Below, in pieces: positions 42,472-51,854 of a stretch of 64,000 nt of DNA; the stretch's first letter is position 1, and each line of letters starts with the position of its first letter. The stretch is from Nocardia brevicatena NBRC 12119. GTDB taxonomy: Bacteria; Actinomycetota; Actinomycetes; Mycobacteriales; Mycobacteriaceae. The stretch spans positions 28,661-92,660 of the forward strand of contig NZ_BAFU01000007.1 in NCBI RefSeq assembly GCF_000308495.1, in the 5' to 3' direction. Under the pieces are notes generated by a model, which saw only the letters and a program-made list of their open reading frames with translations, was not told where the DNA came from and did no database searches. The translations under genes and the position numbers were made by a program.

Positions 42472-44652
42472 ATGACCATCGCCACCACTGACGAGCATAA
42501 AGCCGTTCAGGAGTCGATGAGCCGATGGGCAGCGGCGGCCCGACCGATTGCAACAATGCGGACCGACCCGACCGACTTCTGGCATGCCTACTGGCCAACG
42601 CTGACCGAGCTCGGAATCTTCCACGTCGCGGTGGCCGAGGACGCGGGCGGGGCTGGTGGATCGGTCTCCGACCTGGCCGTATTCATCGAACAGGCGGCAC
42701 ATGACCTGGTCGGCGGGCCGGTATTGACCACCGCGGTCGCCGCTGTGGTGACCGCCGGGCGGCTGTCCGAGCAGCAGCCGTGCGGTATCGCGCTGGATAC
42801 GGTCGGCAGCGCCGGTCCCGCCGGAGGTCCGGCCACCGCGCCGACGCTCGAGACCGTCGGCGGCGCGCGGTTGCTCAGCGGCAGCTGGGAATACGTGCTC
42901 GGTGCCGCGCCGGGAACCGCGGTACTGCTCCCGGTGGGCACCCCCGACGGCCGGCGCTGGTGTCTGGTCGCGCCGGAGGCGCCCGGGCTGCAGATCGAAC
43001 CGCAGGACCCACTCGACCTCACGACGCCGCTGGCCCGGGTGCGCGCTACGGCGGTGCCGGTGGCCGACGACGCGGTATTCGCCCCCGCACACGCGGTCGA
43101 GGATCTGCTCGTGGCGCTGGCCACGGCGGAACTGGCGGGCGTCACCGGATGGTGTCTGGAGACCGCGGCCGAGTACGCCAAGGTGCGCGAACAGTTCGGC
43201 CGCAAGATCGGAACGTTTCAGGCCGTCAAGCACATCTGCGCCTGGATGCTGTGCCGCACAGAGCTCATCCGCTCCGTCGCCGCCGACGCCGCGGCCGCCG
43301 TCGACTCCGGCGGCGCCGAACTGCCCATCGCCACCGCTATCGCGGCCGCGATGAGCCTGGACGCCGCGGTGGAGACCGCCAAGGACTGTATCCAGGTGCT
43401 CGGCGGGATCGGCTTCACCTGGGAGCACGACGCCCATCTGTACCTGCGCCGGGCGGCGGCCCTGCGCCAGCTGTTGGGTGGTGGAAGCCACTGGCGGATC
43501 AGGGTCACCGAACTGACCCGCGCCGGCCGGCGGCGCACCACCGGCGCGGACCGGGTGTTCGCGGACGCGGCCCGGGTCACCGGCGTCGACGAAGCGGTCG
43601 GCGACGAGCTGACCGCCGAAGTGGCCCGCATCGCCGCGCTGCCGGTCGAGGCGCAGCGGACCGCACTGGCCGAGGGGGGCCTGATCATGCCGCATTGGCC
43701 GAAGCCCTACGGTCGTGCCGCCGATCCGATGACCGGCCTGGTCATCTCGGAGGAACTGCGTCGCGCCGGGCTGACCGTGCCGGATCTGACCATCGGCGGC
43801 TGGGCCGTGCCGACCCTGCTGCAGCACGGCACGCCCGAACAGATCGAACGTTTCGCCTGGCCCACCCTGCGCGGCGAGGTGGTGTGGTGCCAGCTGTTCA
43901 GCGAACCGGAGGCCGGTTCCGACCTGGCCGCGCTGCGCACCACCGCCACCAGGACCGACGGCGGCTGGGTACTGCGCGGGCAGAAGGTGTGGACCTCGCT
44001 GGCCGAAAAGGCCAACTGGGCGATCTGCCTGGCCCGCACCGATCCGGACGCGCCGAAGCACAAGGGGATCAGCTACTTCCTGGTCGATATGCGCGCTGCC
44101 GGAATCGATATCCGGCCGTTGGTGCAGATCACCGGCGAGGCGCGGTTCAGCGAGGTGTTCCTCGACGATGTCTTCGTCCCGGACGACTGTGTGGTCGGCG
44201 AGCTGGGCAACGGCTGGAAGGTCGCCCGCTCGACCCTGTCGGCCGAACGGGTCGCCATGAGCGGTAACGGTATCGGTCGCACGCTCGAGGAACTCATCGC
44301 GAAACTGCCCGCGACCGGTCGGGGCGCGGAACTGGTCAACGACCGACTGGGCGGTTTCGTGGCCGACGCCATCGCCGGCCTGCTGCTGGAGCAGCGCGCC
44401 GCGGTGCGGATCCTGGCCGGTGACGATCCGGCCGCGCAGAGCAGCGTGCGCAAACTGGTCGGGGTGCGGCACCGCCAGGCGGTCGCCGAGTTCGCCGTGC
44501 AGGTGGCCGGGCCGGTCGGCGGACGCAATACCGAGGACACCGCGGAGTTCCTGCTCACCCGCTGTCTGTCCATCGCGGGTGGAACCGAGCAGATCCTGCT
44601 GACCGTGGCCGCCGAACGCATTCTCGGACTGCCCCGCGACGCGGCCGGCTAG
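42472..44652 (+). CDS. fadE34: FadE34-like double acyl-CoA dehydrogenase (steroid side chain)
   Basis: A 726-residue fusion of two acyl-CoA dehydrogenase folds. The N-half (about 1-345) ends with QVLGGIGFTWEHDAHLYLRRA, and the C-half (about 375-725) carries the FAD site FSEPEAGSDLAALRTTA and ends with CLSIAGGTEQILLTVAAERILGLP. M. tuberculosis FadE34 has this architecture and acts on five-carbon side-chain steroid-CoA thioesters. It is the first gene after the KstR operator and is followed by fadE28 only 26 bp away. Confidence 0.93.
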   Translation: MTIATTDEHKAVQESMSRWAAAARPIATMRTDPTDFWHAYWPTLTELGIFHVAVAEDAGGAGGSVSDLAVFIEQAAHDLVGGPVLTTAVAAVVTAGRLSEQQPCGIALDTVGSAGPAGGPATAPTLETVGGARLLSGSWEYVLGAAPGTAVLLPVGTPDGRRWCLVAPEAPGLQIEPQDPLDLTTPLARVRATAVPVADDAVFAPAHAVEDLLVALATAELAGVTGWCLETAAEYAKVREQFGRKIGTFQAVKHICAWMLCRTELIRSVAADAAAAVDSGGAELPIATAIAAAMSLDAAVETAKDCIQVLGGIGFTWEHDAHLYLRRAAALRQLLGGGSHWRIRVTELTRAGRRRTTGADRVFADAARVTGVDEAVGDELTAEVARIAALPVEAQRTALAEGGLIMPHWPKPYGRAADPMTGLVISEELRRAGLTVPDLTIGGWAVPTLLQHGTPEQIERFAWPTLRGEVVWCQLFSEPEAGSDLAALRTTATRTDGGWVLRGQKVWTSLAEKANWAICLARTDPDAPKHKGISYFLVDMRAAGIDIRPLVQITGEARFSEVFLDDVFVPDDCVVGELGNGWKVARSTLSAERVAMSGNGIGRTLEELIAKLPATGRGAELVNDRLGGFVADAIAGLLLEQRAAVRILAGDDPAAQSSVRKLVGVRHRQAVAEFAVQVAGPVGGRNTEDTAEFLLTRCLSIAGGTEQILLTVAAERILGLPRDAAG

Positions 44653-44678
44653 TTCGAGCAACAACTGGGAGATCGAGC

Positions 44679-45740
44679 GTGGACTTCACCAGAGACGAGG
44701 CCCAAGACGCGGTGGCCGAGGTCGTCGTCGGACTACTGGAACGGGAACCGGCGCGCGACGCCGGATTATGGCCCGCGCTGGTGTCGACGGGATTGATGGC
44801 GGTCGCCCTGCCGGAGCGCTGCGGTGGGGACGGGATGGGCGTGGACGGGATCTCGGTCCTGCTCACCGAGCTGTCGACCGACGCCGTGACCGCACCCGCC
44901 CTGCCCACCCTGGGTTTCGGCGTGCTGACCCTGCTCGGGGCCCCCGAGCCGGTAGCCGACAAGGTATTTCCCTCGGTGGCCGAAGGCGCGGTGCTCACGG
45001 CCGCGCTGAGCGAACCGGGCGCACCGCTGGGCACCCCGCCGGCGACCACCGCGCGGCGCGTCGGCGACAGCGTGCGGATCAACGGCTACAAGACCGCCGT
45101 GCCCTGCGCCGACCAGGCCCGCTGGCTGTTGGTGCCCACCGACGCCGGTGTGGCCCTGGTCGATTCGGACGCGGCGGGGATCACCCGCACCGATACGCCC
45201 GTCTCCGGCGGACTGCCCGAATCCGCGGTGCGGTTCGAGGAGGTGGAGATTCCCGCCGAGCAGTTGCTCACCGATGCCGAACCGCGGCTGCGCCGGGCGG
45301 CGCTGGCCTCCATCGGGGCCGTCGCCGACGGCCTGTTGAAGGGTGCGCTGGCCCTCACCGCCGAACATGTGCGCAGCCGCCGTCAATTCAATCGGCCGCT
45401 GGCCGAATTCCAGGCGGTCGCCCAGCAGATCGCCGACCTGTACGTGGTGTCCCGGACCCTGCACGCCGCCGCGCTCTCGGCCAACTGGGCACTGGGACAA
45501 GACGACCCGAGCGCGGAGCACCAGCGGCGCGTCGACGACGATCTGAACGTACTCGCCTATACGGTGGCCGCGGAACTGCCACGCGCCATGCAGAAATGTC
45601 ATCACCTGCACGGCGGTATCGGCGTCGATGTGACGCATCCGATGCACCGCTACTACTCACAGGCCAAAGACCTCACCCGTTGGCTGGGTGGAGCGTCGCT
45701 TCGCCTCGACCTCTTGGGGACCGAATGTTCATCGACCTGA
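44679..45740 (+). CDS. fadE28: FadE28-like acyl-CoA dehydrogenase subunit (ChsE1)
   Basis: A 353-residue acyl-CoA dehydrogenase subunit. Together with FadE29 it forms an alpha2beta2 enzyme that oxidises the three-carbon (propanoyl-CoA) side chain of cholesterol metabolites. Usual signatures are weaker than in classic members (SEPGAPLGTPPATTA; RSRRQFNRPLAEFQAVAQQIADLY; CHHLHGGIGVDVTHPMHRYYSQAKDL), as expected for this heteromeric class, in which each subunit supplies part of the FAD site. The GTG follows TGGGAG. Its last 16 bases overlap fadE29. Confidence 0.9.
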   Translation: MDFTRDEAQDAVAEVVVGLLEREPARDAGLWPALVSTGLMAVALPERCGGDGMGVDGISVLLTELSTDAVTAPALPTLGFGVLTLLGAPEPVADKVFPSVAEGAVLTAALSEPGAPLGTPPATTARRVGDSVRINGYKTAVPCADQARWLLVPTDAGVALVDSDAAGITRTDTPVSGGLPESAVRFEEVEIPAEQLLTDAEPRLRRAALASIGAVADGLLKGALALTAEHVRSRRQFNRPLAEFQAVAQQIADLYVVSRTLHAAALSANWALGQDDPSAEHQRRVDDDLNVLAYTVAAELPRAMQKCHHLHGGIGVDVTHPMHRYYSQAKDLTRWLGGASLRLDLLGTECSST

Positions 45741-46894
45741 CCAGCGAACAGCGCGCATTGCGCGACGAGCTGCGCGCCTACTTCAGCACTCTCGTCACGC
45801 CGGAGGAAGAGGCCGAGATGGCCGTCAACCGGCACGGCGACGCCTACCGCGCGGTAGTGCGCCGGATGGGCCGCGACGGTTGGCTCGGCGTGGGCTGGCC
45901 GAAGGAGTACGGTGGCCAGGGCTTCGGACCGGTCGAACAGCAGATCTTCTACAACGAGGCGTCCCGGGCCGATGTCCCGCTGCCGCTGGTGACCCTGCTG
46001 ACCGTGGGGCCGACCCTGCAACAGTTCGGCACCGAGGAACAGAAGCAGCGTTTCCTGCCCGGCATCCTGACCGGCGATATCCATTTCGCCATCGGCTATT
46101 CCGAACCGGAGGCCGGTACCGACCTGGCGGCGCTGCGCACCAGCGCGGTGCGCGACGAAGCCGGGGATTGGACCGTCAACGGGCAGAAGATCTTCACCAC
46201 CGGCGCGCACGAGGCCGATTTCGTCTGGCTGGCCTGTCGCACCGGCACGGTGGAATCGCGGCATCGCGGGATCACCATCCTCATCGCCGATACCTCCGAT
46301 CCCGGCTATTCGTGGACGCCGATCATCACCGCCGACGGCGCCCACCACACCAACGCCACCTATTTCGACAATGTCCGGGTTCCGGCGGACATGCTGGTCG
46401 GCGAGGAGAACAAGGGCTGGCGCCTGATCACCACCCAGCTCAACCACGAGCGGGTGAGCCTGGGTCCATCCGGCAAGATCGAACAGCTCTACGACAGGGT
46501 GCGGCAGTGGGCGGCCCCGCGCGGGGTGCTCGACGAACCGGATGTCCAGCGGCTGCTCGGACGCGTCCACGCCATGGTGCGGTTGAACGAGCTGCTGAAC
46601 TGGCAGGTCGCGGCCACCGCCGAGAACGCCGCGAGCGATCAGGCGCAGGTGATCGCGGACGCGTCGGCCACCAAGGTCTACTCCACCGAATCACTGCAGG
46701 AGGCGGGTCGGTTGGTGGAGGAGATCGTCGGCCGCTACGGCGATCCGGCCGATCCCGCCACCGGCGAACTGCTGACCTGGCTGGACCGGCGCACCAAACA
46801 GAACCTGGTGGTGACCTTCGGTGGCGGCGTCAACGAGGTGATGCGCGAACTCATCGCCTCTTCCGGACTGAAACTGCCGCGCGTGCCGCGGTGA
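45725..46894 (+). CDS. fadE29: FadE29-like acyl-CoA dehydrogenase subunit (ChsE2)
   Basis: A 389-residue partner of the preceding subunit. It has the FAD motif YSEPEAGTDLAALRTSA (about 125-141), GQKIFTTGAHEADFVWLACRT, and the C-terminal QNLVVTFGGGVNEVMRELIASSGLKLP characteristic of FadE29 rather than of homotetrameric dehydrogenases. The ATG at 45725 overlaps the fadE28 end by 16 bases, which supports coordinated subunit synthesis. It is followed by chsH2. Confidence 0.93.
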   Translation: MFIDLTSEQRALRDELRAYFSTLVTPEEEAEMAVNRHGDAYRAVVRRMGRDGWLGVGWPKEYGGQGFGPVEQQIFYNEASRADVPLPLVTLLTVGPTLQQFGTEEQKQRFLPGILTGDIHFAIGYSEPEAGTDLAALRTSAVRDEAGDWTVNGQKIFTTGAHEADFVWLACRTGTVESRHRGITILIADTSDPGYSWTPIITADGAHHTNATYFDNVRVPADMLVGEENKGWRLITTQLNHERVSLGPSGKIEQLYDRVRQWAAPRGVLDEPDVQRLLGRVHAMVRLNELLNWQVAATAENAASDQAQVIADASATKVYSTESLQEAGRLVEEIVGRYGDPADPATGELLTWLDRRTKQNLVVTFGGGVNEVMRELIASSGLKLPRVPR

Positions 46895-46933
46895 CACCGA
46901 CCCGTCGAATCCCCTGATACGAAGGAGCAGCGC

Positions 46934-47872
46934 GTGCCGGAAACCTACACTCCGGAAGCGATCATCGCCGCCGCGGAAGAGATCAAAGCGGCCGGTGCGA
47001 GCGCGCCCAGAGCCGGACGCGACCCGGTGAACCAGCCGATGATCAACAACTGGGTGGAGGCCATCGGCGACACCAACCCCGTGTACGTCGACGAGCAGGC
47101 CGCGCGGGCCGCCGGTTTCCCGGGGATCGTGGCGCCGCCCGCCATGGCCCAGGTGTGGACCATGCTCGGCCTGGGCGGCGCGCGTCCCGCCGACGATCCC
47201 ATGCTGGCCGCCACCGAAATGCTCGACGCGGCGGGCTATACCTCGGTGGTCGGCACCAACTGCGAGCAGACCTACCACCGCTACCTGGTTCCGGGTGAGG
47301 AAGTAACCGTCACCAGCGAACTCGCCGATATCGCCGGACCGAAGCGGACCGGGCTGGGGGAGGGCTACTTCCTCACCTACCACACCGTGTGGTCGGTCGG
47401 TGACGAGGTGGTCACCGAAATGCTTTTCCGGGTGCTGAAGTTCGCGCCCGGCACCGCCGCGGCGAAGAAACCGGCCGGCGAACGGGTGAAGCCACTGGTA
47501 TCCCGCGATACCGAATTCTTCTGGGAGGGAACCAAGGCCGGGCAGCTGCGAATCCAGAGGCTGCCCGACGGCACCCTGCGGCATCCGCCCATTCCGGCGG
47601 TCTGGCAGGACAGAACCGAACCGGTCGACTACGTGGTGTCCACCGGTCGCGGCACGGTGTACAGCTACGTGGTGCACCACGCGCCGAAGGTGCCGGGACG
47701 GACCCTGCCGTTCGTGGTGGCGCTGGTCGAACTGGAGGAAGGTGTGCGGATGCTGGGCGAGCTGCGCGGTATCGAGCCGAGCGAGGTGGAGGTCGGTCTG
47801 CCCGTGCAAGTGGACTTCGAGAAGCTGGACGACGATACGGCGCTGCCGTTCTGGAAGGCGGTGGCCGAATGA
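46934..47872 (+). CDS. chsH2: ChsH2-like hydratase subunit, MaoC plus DUF35
   Basis: A 312-residue protein. The N-terminal MaoC-like half (about 1-165) has the substrate-binding side NNWVEAIGDTNPVYVDEQAARAAGFPGIVAPPAMAQVW. The C-terminal half (about 180-312) is a DUF35 OB-fold domain (FFWEGTKAGQLRIQRLPDGTLRHPP). With ChsH1 it hydrates the steroid enoyl-CoA, and the DUF35 domain binds the aldolase Ltp2. No Cys pairs are present in the rubredoxin-like knuckle that often opens DUF35 domains. The GTG follows GAAGGAGCAGC. It overlaps chsH1 by four bases. Confidence 0.92.
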   Translation: MPETYTPEAIIAAAEEIKAAGASAPRAGRDPVNQPMINNWVEAIGDTNPVYVDEQAARAAGFPGIVAPPAMAQVWTMLGLGGARPADDPMLAATEMLDAAGYTSVVGTNCEQTYHRYLVPGEEVTVTSELADIAGPKRTGLGEGYFLTYHTVWSVGDEVVTEMLFRVLKFAPGTAAAKKPAGERVKPLVSRDTEFFWEGTKAGQLRIQRLPDGTLRHPPIPAVWQDRTEPVDYVVSTGRGTVYSYVVHHAPKVPGRTLPFVVALVELEEGVRMLGELRGIEPSEVEVGLPVQVDFEKLDDDTALPFWKAVAE

Positions 47873-48294
47873 CCGCCACGATCGAACCTGCCGCCGTGAC
47901 GGTCGGCACCCCGCTGCCCGAACTGGTCATCCACGCCGATCCGACCTTCGTCATCAGCACGGCGCTGGCCACCCGGGACTTCCAGGACGTGCACCACGAC
48001 CGGGACAAGGCCATCGAACGCGGATCCGAGGACATCTTCGTCAACATCCTCACCGACACCGGGCTGGTGCAGCGTTTCGTCACCGACTGGTCGGGCCCGC
48101 GCACCGTGGTCAAATCCATCGCGCTGCGGCTCGGTGTGCCGCTGTACGCCTATGACACTCTCACCCTGACCGGCACGGTAACCGCGGTGAACGGCGGCGA
48201 GATCCACATCGACGTTACCGGTCGCGACAGCCTCGGCGACCACATCACGGCGAAAGTCGTCATCACCGTCCCCACTCGGAATGAGGCCCTGTGA
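47869..48294 (+). CDS. chsH1: ChsH1-like MaoC hydratase subunit
   Basis: A 141-residue single hot-dog domain carrying the catalytic residues of the ChsH1-ChsH2 hydratase: RDFQDVHHDRDKAIERG (Asp and His, about 37-53) fits the MaoC active-site loop. Start and stop overlap both neighbours by four bases (ATGA, GTGA). It corresponds to M. tuberculosis Rv3541c. Confidence 0.92.
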   Translation: MTATIEPAAVTVGTPLPELVIHADPTFVISTALATRDFQDVHHDRDKAIERGSEDIFVNILTDTGLVQRFVTDWSGPRTVVKSIALRLGVPLYAYDTLTLTGTVTAVNGGEIHIDVTGRDSLGDHITAKVVITVPTRNEAL

Positions 48295-49511
48295 CCGCAC
48301 AGACAGATCACCCCTTGTCCGGCCGCGCCGCCATCGTGGGTATCGGCGCCACCGATTTCTCCAAGGATTCCGGGCGCAGCGAACTGCGGCTGGCCGCGGA
48401 GGCCGTCACTGCCGCGCTGGAGGACGCCGGACTCACCCCGGCCGATGTCGACGGCCTCACCACCTTCACCATGGACACCAACCTTCAGATCGCGGTGTCG
48501 CGGGCGGTGGGTATTCCGCGGCTGACATTCTTCAGCCATATCGGTTACGGCGGTGGCGCGGCCTGCGCCACGGTGCAGCAGGCGGCCATGGCGGTGGCCA
48601 CCGGGGTCGCCGATGTGGTGGTGGCCTACCGGGCGTTCAACGAGCGGTCGGGATCGCGGTTCGGACAGTTCGCCGGCTCGCTCGCCGCGGCGCCGACCTC
48701 GTCCGGAATCGACGCCGGCTGGTCGTATCCGCAGGGACTGGGCACCCCCGCCGCGCAGGTGGCGATGGTGGCGCGGCGGTATATGCACGTATACGCTGCC
48801 ACCAGCGAGGACTTCGGCCGGGTCGCGGTCGCCGATCGCAAACACGCGGCGGTGAATCCGGCGGCGTTCTTCTATGGCAAGCCGATAACCCTCGACGACC
48901 ATCAGTCCTCCCGCTGGATCGCCGAACCGCTGCGCCTGCTGGACTGCTGCCAGGAGTCCGACGGTGGGGTGGCCATCGTGGTGACCAGCGTCGAACGGGC
49001 CCGCGATCTGCCGCAGCGGCCCGCGGTCATCACCGCCGCCGCCCAGGGCAGCGGGGCCGACCAGTATGTGATGACCAGCTACTACCGCGATGCCATGACC
49101 GGCCTGCCGGAGATGGGTCTGGTTGGTGATCAACTGTGGGCGCAGAGCGGATTGCGGCCGGACGATATCCGCACCGCCGTGCTCTACGACCACTTCACCC
49201 CGTTCGTGCTCATGCAGTTGGAGGAACTGGGGTTCTGCGGCCGCGGCGAGGCCAAGGACTTCATTGCCGACGGCGCGCTCGAACTGGGCGGTCGGCTGCC
49301 GATCAACACCCACGGAGGCCAACTCGGTGAGGCCTATATCCACGGGATGAACGGCATAGCCGAGGCGGTGCGCCAGCTGCGCGGTACCTCGGTGAATCAG
49401 GTGGAGAATGTGGAAAATGTGCTGGTCACCGCCGGTACGGGAGTACCGACGTCGGGGTTGATCCTCAGCGCCGACGGGGTTGCTCCGGCCTCTCGCGCTG
49501 CGTCCGCGTAA
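48291..49511 (+). CDS. ltp2: Ltp2-like steroid aldolase (thiolase fold)
   Basis: A 406-residue thiolase-superfamily protein without the usual catalytic Cys triad. In M. tuberculosis and related bacteria Ltp2 performs the retro-aldol cleavage of the 17-hydroxy side chain, releasing propionyl-CoA and the C17 ketone. Characteristic parts are GRAAIVGIGATDFSKDSGRSE at the start, FFSHIGYGGGAACATVQQAAMAVATG, VLYDHFTPFVLMQLEELGFCGRGEAKDF and INTHGGQLGEAYIHGMNG near the end. It is the last gene of the fadE34 operon; the aldolase works bound to ChsH2. Confidence 0.93.
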   Translation: MTAQTDHPLSGRAAIVGIGATDFSKDSGRSELRLAAEAVTAALEDAGLTPADVDGLTTFTMDTNLQIAVSRAVGIPRLTFFSHIGYGGGAACATVQQAAMAVATGVADVVVAYRAFNERSGSRFGQFAGSLAAAPTSSGIDAGWSYPQGLGTPAAQVAMVARRYMHVYAATSEDFGRVAVADRKHAAVNPAAFFYGKPITLDDHQSSRWIAEPLRLLDCCQESDGGVAIVVTSVERARDLPQRPAVITAAAQGSGADQYVMTSYYRDAMTGLPEMGLVGDQLWAQSGLRPDDIRTAVLYDHFTPFVLMQLEELGFCGRGEAKDFIADGALELGGRLPINTHGGQLGEAYIHGMNGIAEAVRQLRGTSVNQVENVENVLVTAGTGVPTSGLILSADGVAPASRAASA

Positions 49512-49584
49512 CGACGGTGCATGGTCCACACCGGGCCACCGCTACGCTCGCCGCTAGAAGGAACTCCCCAGGTGAGACGCCTTC

Positions 49585-50892
49585 CTACTCTGCCGATCGC
49601 CGGTCACCGGATCGCGGCGCCGGTGATCGCTGTCCGGCGGACCTGTGGGCGAAGCGGCGCATGAGCGGTTGATCGACCCAGTGGTAGATGGCCGAGGAGG
49701 CCATCAGCGACAATGCGAAGCAGAACAGTGCGCATCCGAGCCAGCCGGCGAAACCGAACTGCCGGCCGCCGATGACGAGCCGAGTAATGATAACCATTAC
49801 CGGGTACTGGATGAGGTAGAACGCGTAGGAAACATTGCCGAGCCATACCAAGGGACCGTATGCGCCGCGCTCGGAGTGGTGCCGCAGATCCCGGACGGCG
49901 ATCGTTGCCACCAGTGCGGCCATCGGCCCCACCATCAGGGCCGACATCTTGTAGTTGACCGGCACCACCCAGGTGGCCAGGTAGGAAACCGCTACGGCCG
50001 TTGTCGGAACGGTCAATTTCGTATTGCGCCACCGGTTTTCGATCACCATTCGCGCCGCGAGGACTCCGACGAAAAACTCCGGTAGCCGGGACAATGGGAA
50101 TGTGTAGCCGAACCAATATGCCTGGATGACCGGGATATCGGGCTGGGCGAACCATGCCTGTGACGCGTGAAGTTCGGTGAAGGGGGAGACATCGCCCGGT
50201 ACGAGGCGGGGAGCGAACGCATTCGTTGTGTCGGTGGGGCCGGCGAATCCGAGAAAGTAGGCGGTGTGGAGGAGGATGATGAATATCAGCAGCCCCACGA
50301 TCCAGTGTGGCAACCGGTCGGGGCGGATGCGCTGCACCATCGGCCGGGCAAAGGGGTAGGCGAGGTAGAACAGCATTTCCGCTACGAGCGACCATGACGG
50401 TACATTGAGCCCGCCGACGGTGCTCCACTTCGGAATCCACGTGTGTAGCAACAACAGGTTCGGTGCCCAGACCACGCTCCGGCTCAGTGGTACAGCGGCT
50501 GCGAGAATGAACACCGCCGCGGCGATCAGATGGGTGGGATAGATCTTGAGTACTCGGCGGCGGTAGAAGCTCGTCTTGGTCGTACCGGGCCGGAAAGACC
50601 AGTGGATGATGAACCCGGACAGAACGAAGAAGAATGTGACCCCGGCGGCGCCGAGCTGCATCGGCATGAAATCTTGGTGGATCCGCCGGAACAGTTCGGA
50701 CTTCTGAAACGGGTAGGCGGGTAGGAAGACCAGGGCGTGAAGCAGGAAGACCGCCAGCGCCGCCCACCATCGAGCCGCTGTGAGCCCGTCCAGCGTCCGG
50801 CCCGCCGCCGGTGCGGCGGGATCGGCCGATAACCGCTGCGCGGGCAGTCGTGTCACCGGCACCGGAGCCGGCCGCTTCGCAGGGACGGTCAA
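49585..50892 (-). CDS. Acyltransferase-3 family membrane protein
   Basis: About 435 residues with some ten hydrophobic helices. The first helix region LDGLTAARWWAALAVFLLHALVF carries the catalytic-type His, and VTFFFVLSGFIIHWSF is the family's second signature. Members O-acetylate or O-acylate sugars, peptidoglycan or antibiotics. The start is uncertain: TTG 50892 overlaps the SGNH stop (ATTGA), while GTG at 50862 or 50856 would be shorter. Lying directly after an SGNH hydrolase gene, it resembles a split version of OatA/OafA enzymes that carry both domains in one chain. Confidence 0.85.
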   Translation of the reverse strand: MTVPAKRPAPVPVTRLPAQRLSADPAAPAAGRTLDGLTAARWWAALAVFLLHALVFLPAYPFQKSELFRRIHQDFMPMQLGAAGVTFFFVLSGFIIHWSFRPGTTKTSFYRRRVLKIYPTHLIAAAVFILAAAVPLSRSVVWAPNLLLLHTWIPKWSTVGGLNVPSWSLVAEMLFYLAYPFARPMVQRIRPDRLPHWIVGLLIFIILLHTAYFLGFAGPTDTTNAFAPRLVPGDVSPFTELHASQAWFAQPDIPVIQAYWFGYTFPLSRLPEFFVGVLAARMVIENRWRNTKLTVPTTAVAVSYLATWVVPVNYKMSALMVGPMAALVATIAVRDLRHHSERGAYGPLVWLGNVSYAFYLIQYPVMVIITRLVIGGRQFGFAGWLGCALFCFALSLMASSAIYHWVDQPLMRRFAHRSAGQRSPAPRSGDRRSAE

Positions 50893-51836
50893 TGCTCGAT
50901 CCAGTCGCGGAGTCCGGCGGCGAGGGCCGCGTCGCCTCGTGCGGTGGGATGGAACGGCATCCCGATGAAGTCGGCGCGCGGATCGAAGAACCCGTTGATC
51001 CAGGGTTCCGCCGAACACAGGCCGTGTCCCGCGGTGGTGGCCCTGGTATCGAAGAAGTGCACTCCGAGGATCTCGCCGGCCTCCCGCTGTGCTCGATCGA
51101 GGCGGTCCAGGTATTCCACGACCGCGCGTCCGCGATGCTGGGTGATGGGGACCATGCCAAGTGCGCTGGCGCACAACACGTTCGACTGCGCGGGAAAAAG
51201 CTCTGGATAACCGACGAGGACGATCCGCGCGTTCGGCGCGTAGTAGGTCAGGTAATCGACCACGGCGCGAATACGGTCCGCGTATTCCTGTCCGGTTACC
51301 GCGCGGAAATCCGGGATACGGCCCTGCTCCGCGGCTTCGAGTTCGCATCCGTCGCGCAGGTTGAATATGCATGGGCCCATCGCGGTCCACATCATGGTGT
51401 CGCTCGTGCCCCAGGTATCGTTCATGCCCAGCTGAATCGCGATGATTTCGGTCCGGGGGCCGAATGCCCCGAGACCATCGGCGATCCAGGCCTCGTGCAC
51501 GAGGTTGTAGGCCGTGTAACTCTGGATCGAGGCGCCCGGGCACGAGACATCGACGAAATCCGGGGTCCCCGCCACATTGAGCATATGACTCAGCTGAACC
51601 GGCCATGCCGTCGGTCCATGCCGGCATTCCATTTCGTTCCCGTCGAGTCGAACACCATTTGCCGTGTAGGAGTCGCCGAGCACAACGAGTTTCTTACCGG
51701 CAGCGGGAGGATTCGGCGGTGCGGCGGATACGTTCGTCGGGCTGCCGTACACGGCCAGAACCGCCGCTATCGCCACTACGATCGAGGCGAGGCCGCTGAT
51801 TCCGCGCGGGCGGAGATCTTCTGTTCTATTGTTCAT
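50889..51836 (-). CDS. Secreted SGNH-family hydrolase
   Basis: A 315-residue GDSL/SGNH esterase. A signal peptide (hydrophobic 14-30, cleavage near VSAAPP) precedes block I GDSYTAN with nucleophile Ser, a Gly-containing block II (DVSCPGASIQS), block III IQLGMNDTWG with Asn, and block V FHPTARGDAAL with His. Six or more Cys suggest disulfides in an exported protein. It overlaps the membrane acyltransferase gene, so it probably acts on the same extracellular acyl group. The ATG lies 18 bp after the lipoprotein stop. Confidence 0.9.
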   Translation of the reverse strand: MNNRTEDLRPRGISGLASIVVAIAAVLAVYGSPTNVSAAPPNPPAAGKKLVVLGDSYTANGVRLDGNEMECRHGPTAWPVQLSHMLNVAGTPDFVDVSCPGASIQSYTAYNLVHEAWIADGLGAFGPRTEIIAIQLGMNDTWGTSDTMMWTAMGPCIFNLRDGCELEAAEQGRIPDFRAVTGQEYADRIRAVVDYLTYYAPNARIVLVGYPELFPAQSNVLCASALGMVPITQHRGRAVVEYLDRLDRAQREAGEILGVHFFDTRATTAGHGLCSAEPWINGFFDPRADFIGMPFHPTARGDAALAAGLRDWIEH

Positions 51837-51854
51837 CGCGGCAAACTCCGCAGC

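Noticed and set aside
41845-44664. 939-codon open frame antisense to fadE34 and kstR
   Set aside because: Shadow of two confident genes; it has the composition of a reverse-frame artefact.
44768-46894. 708-codon frame that would fuse out-of-frame fadE28 sequence to FadE29
   Set aside because: The first 319 codons are the wrong frame of fadE28; the natural FadE29 start is ATG 45725 with the canonical N-terminus.
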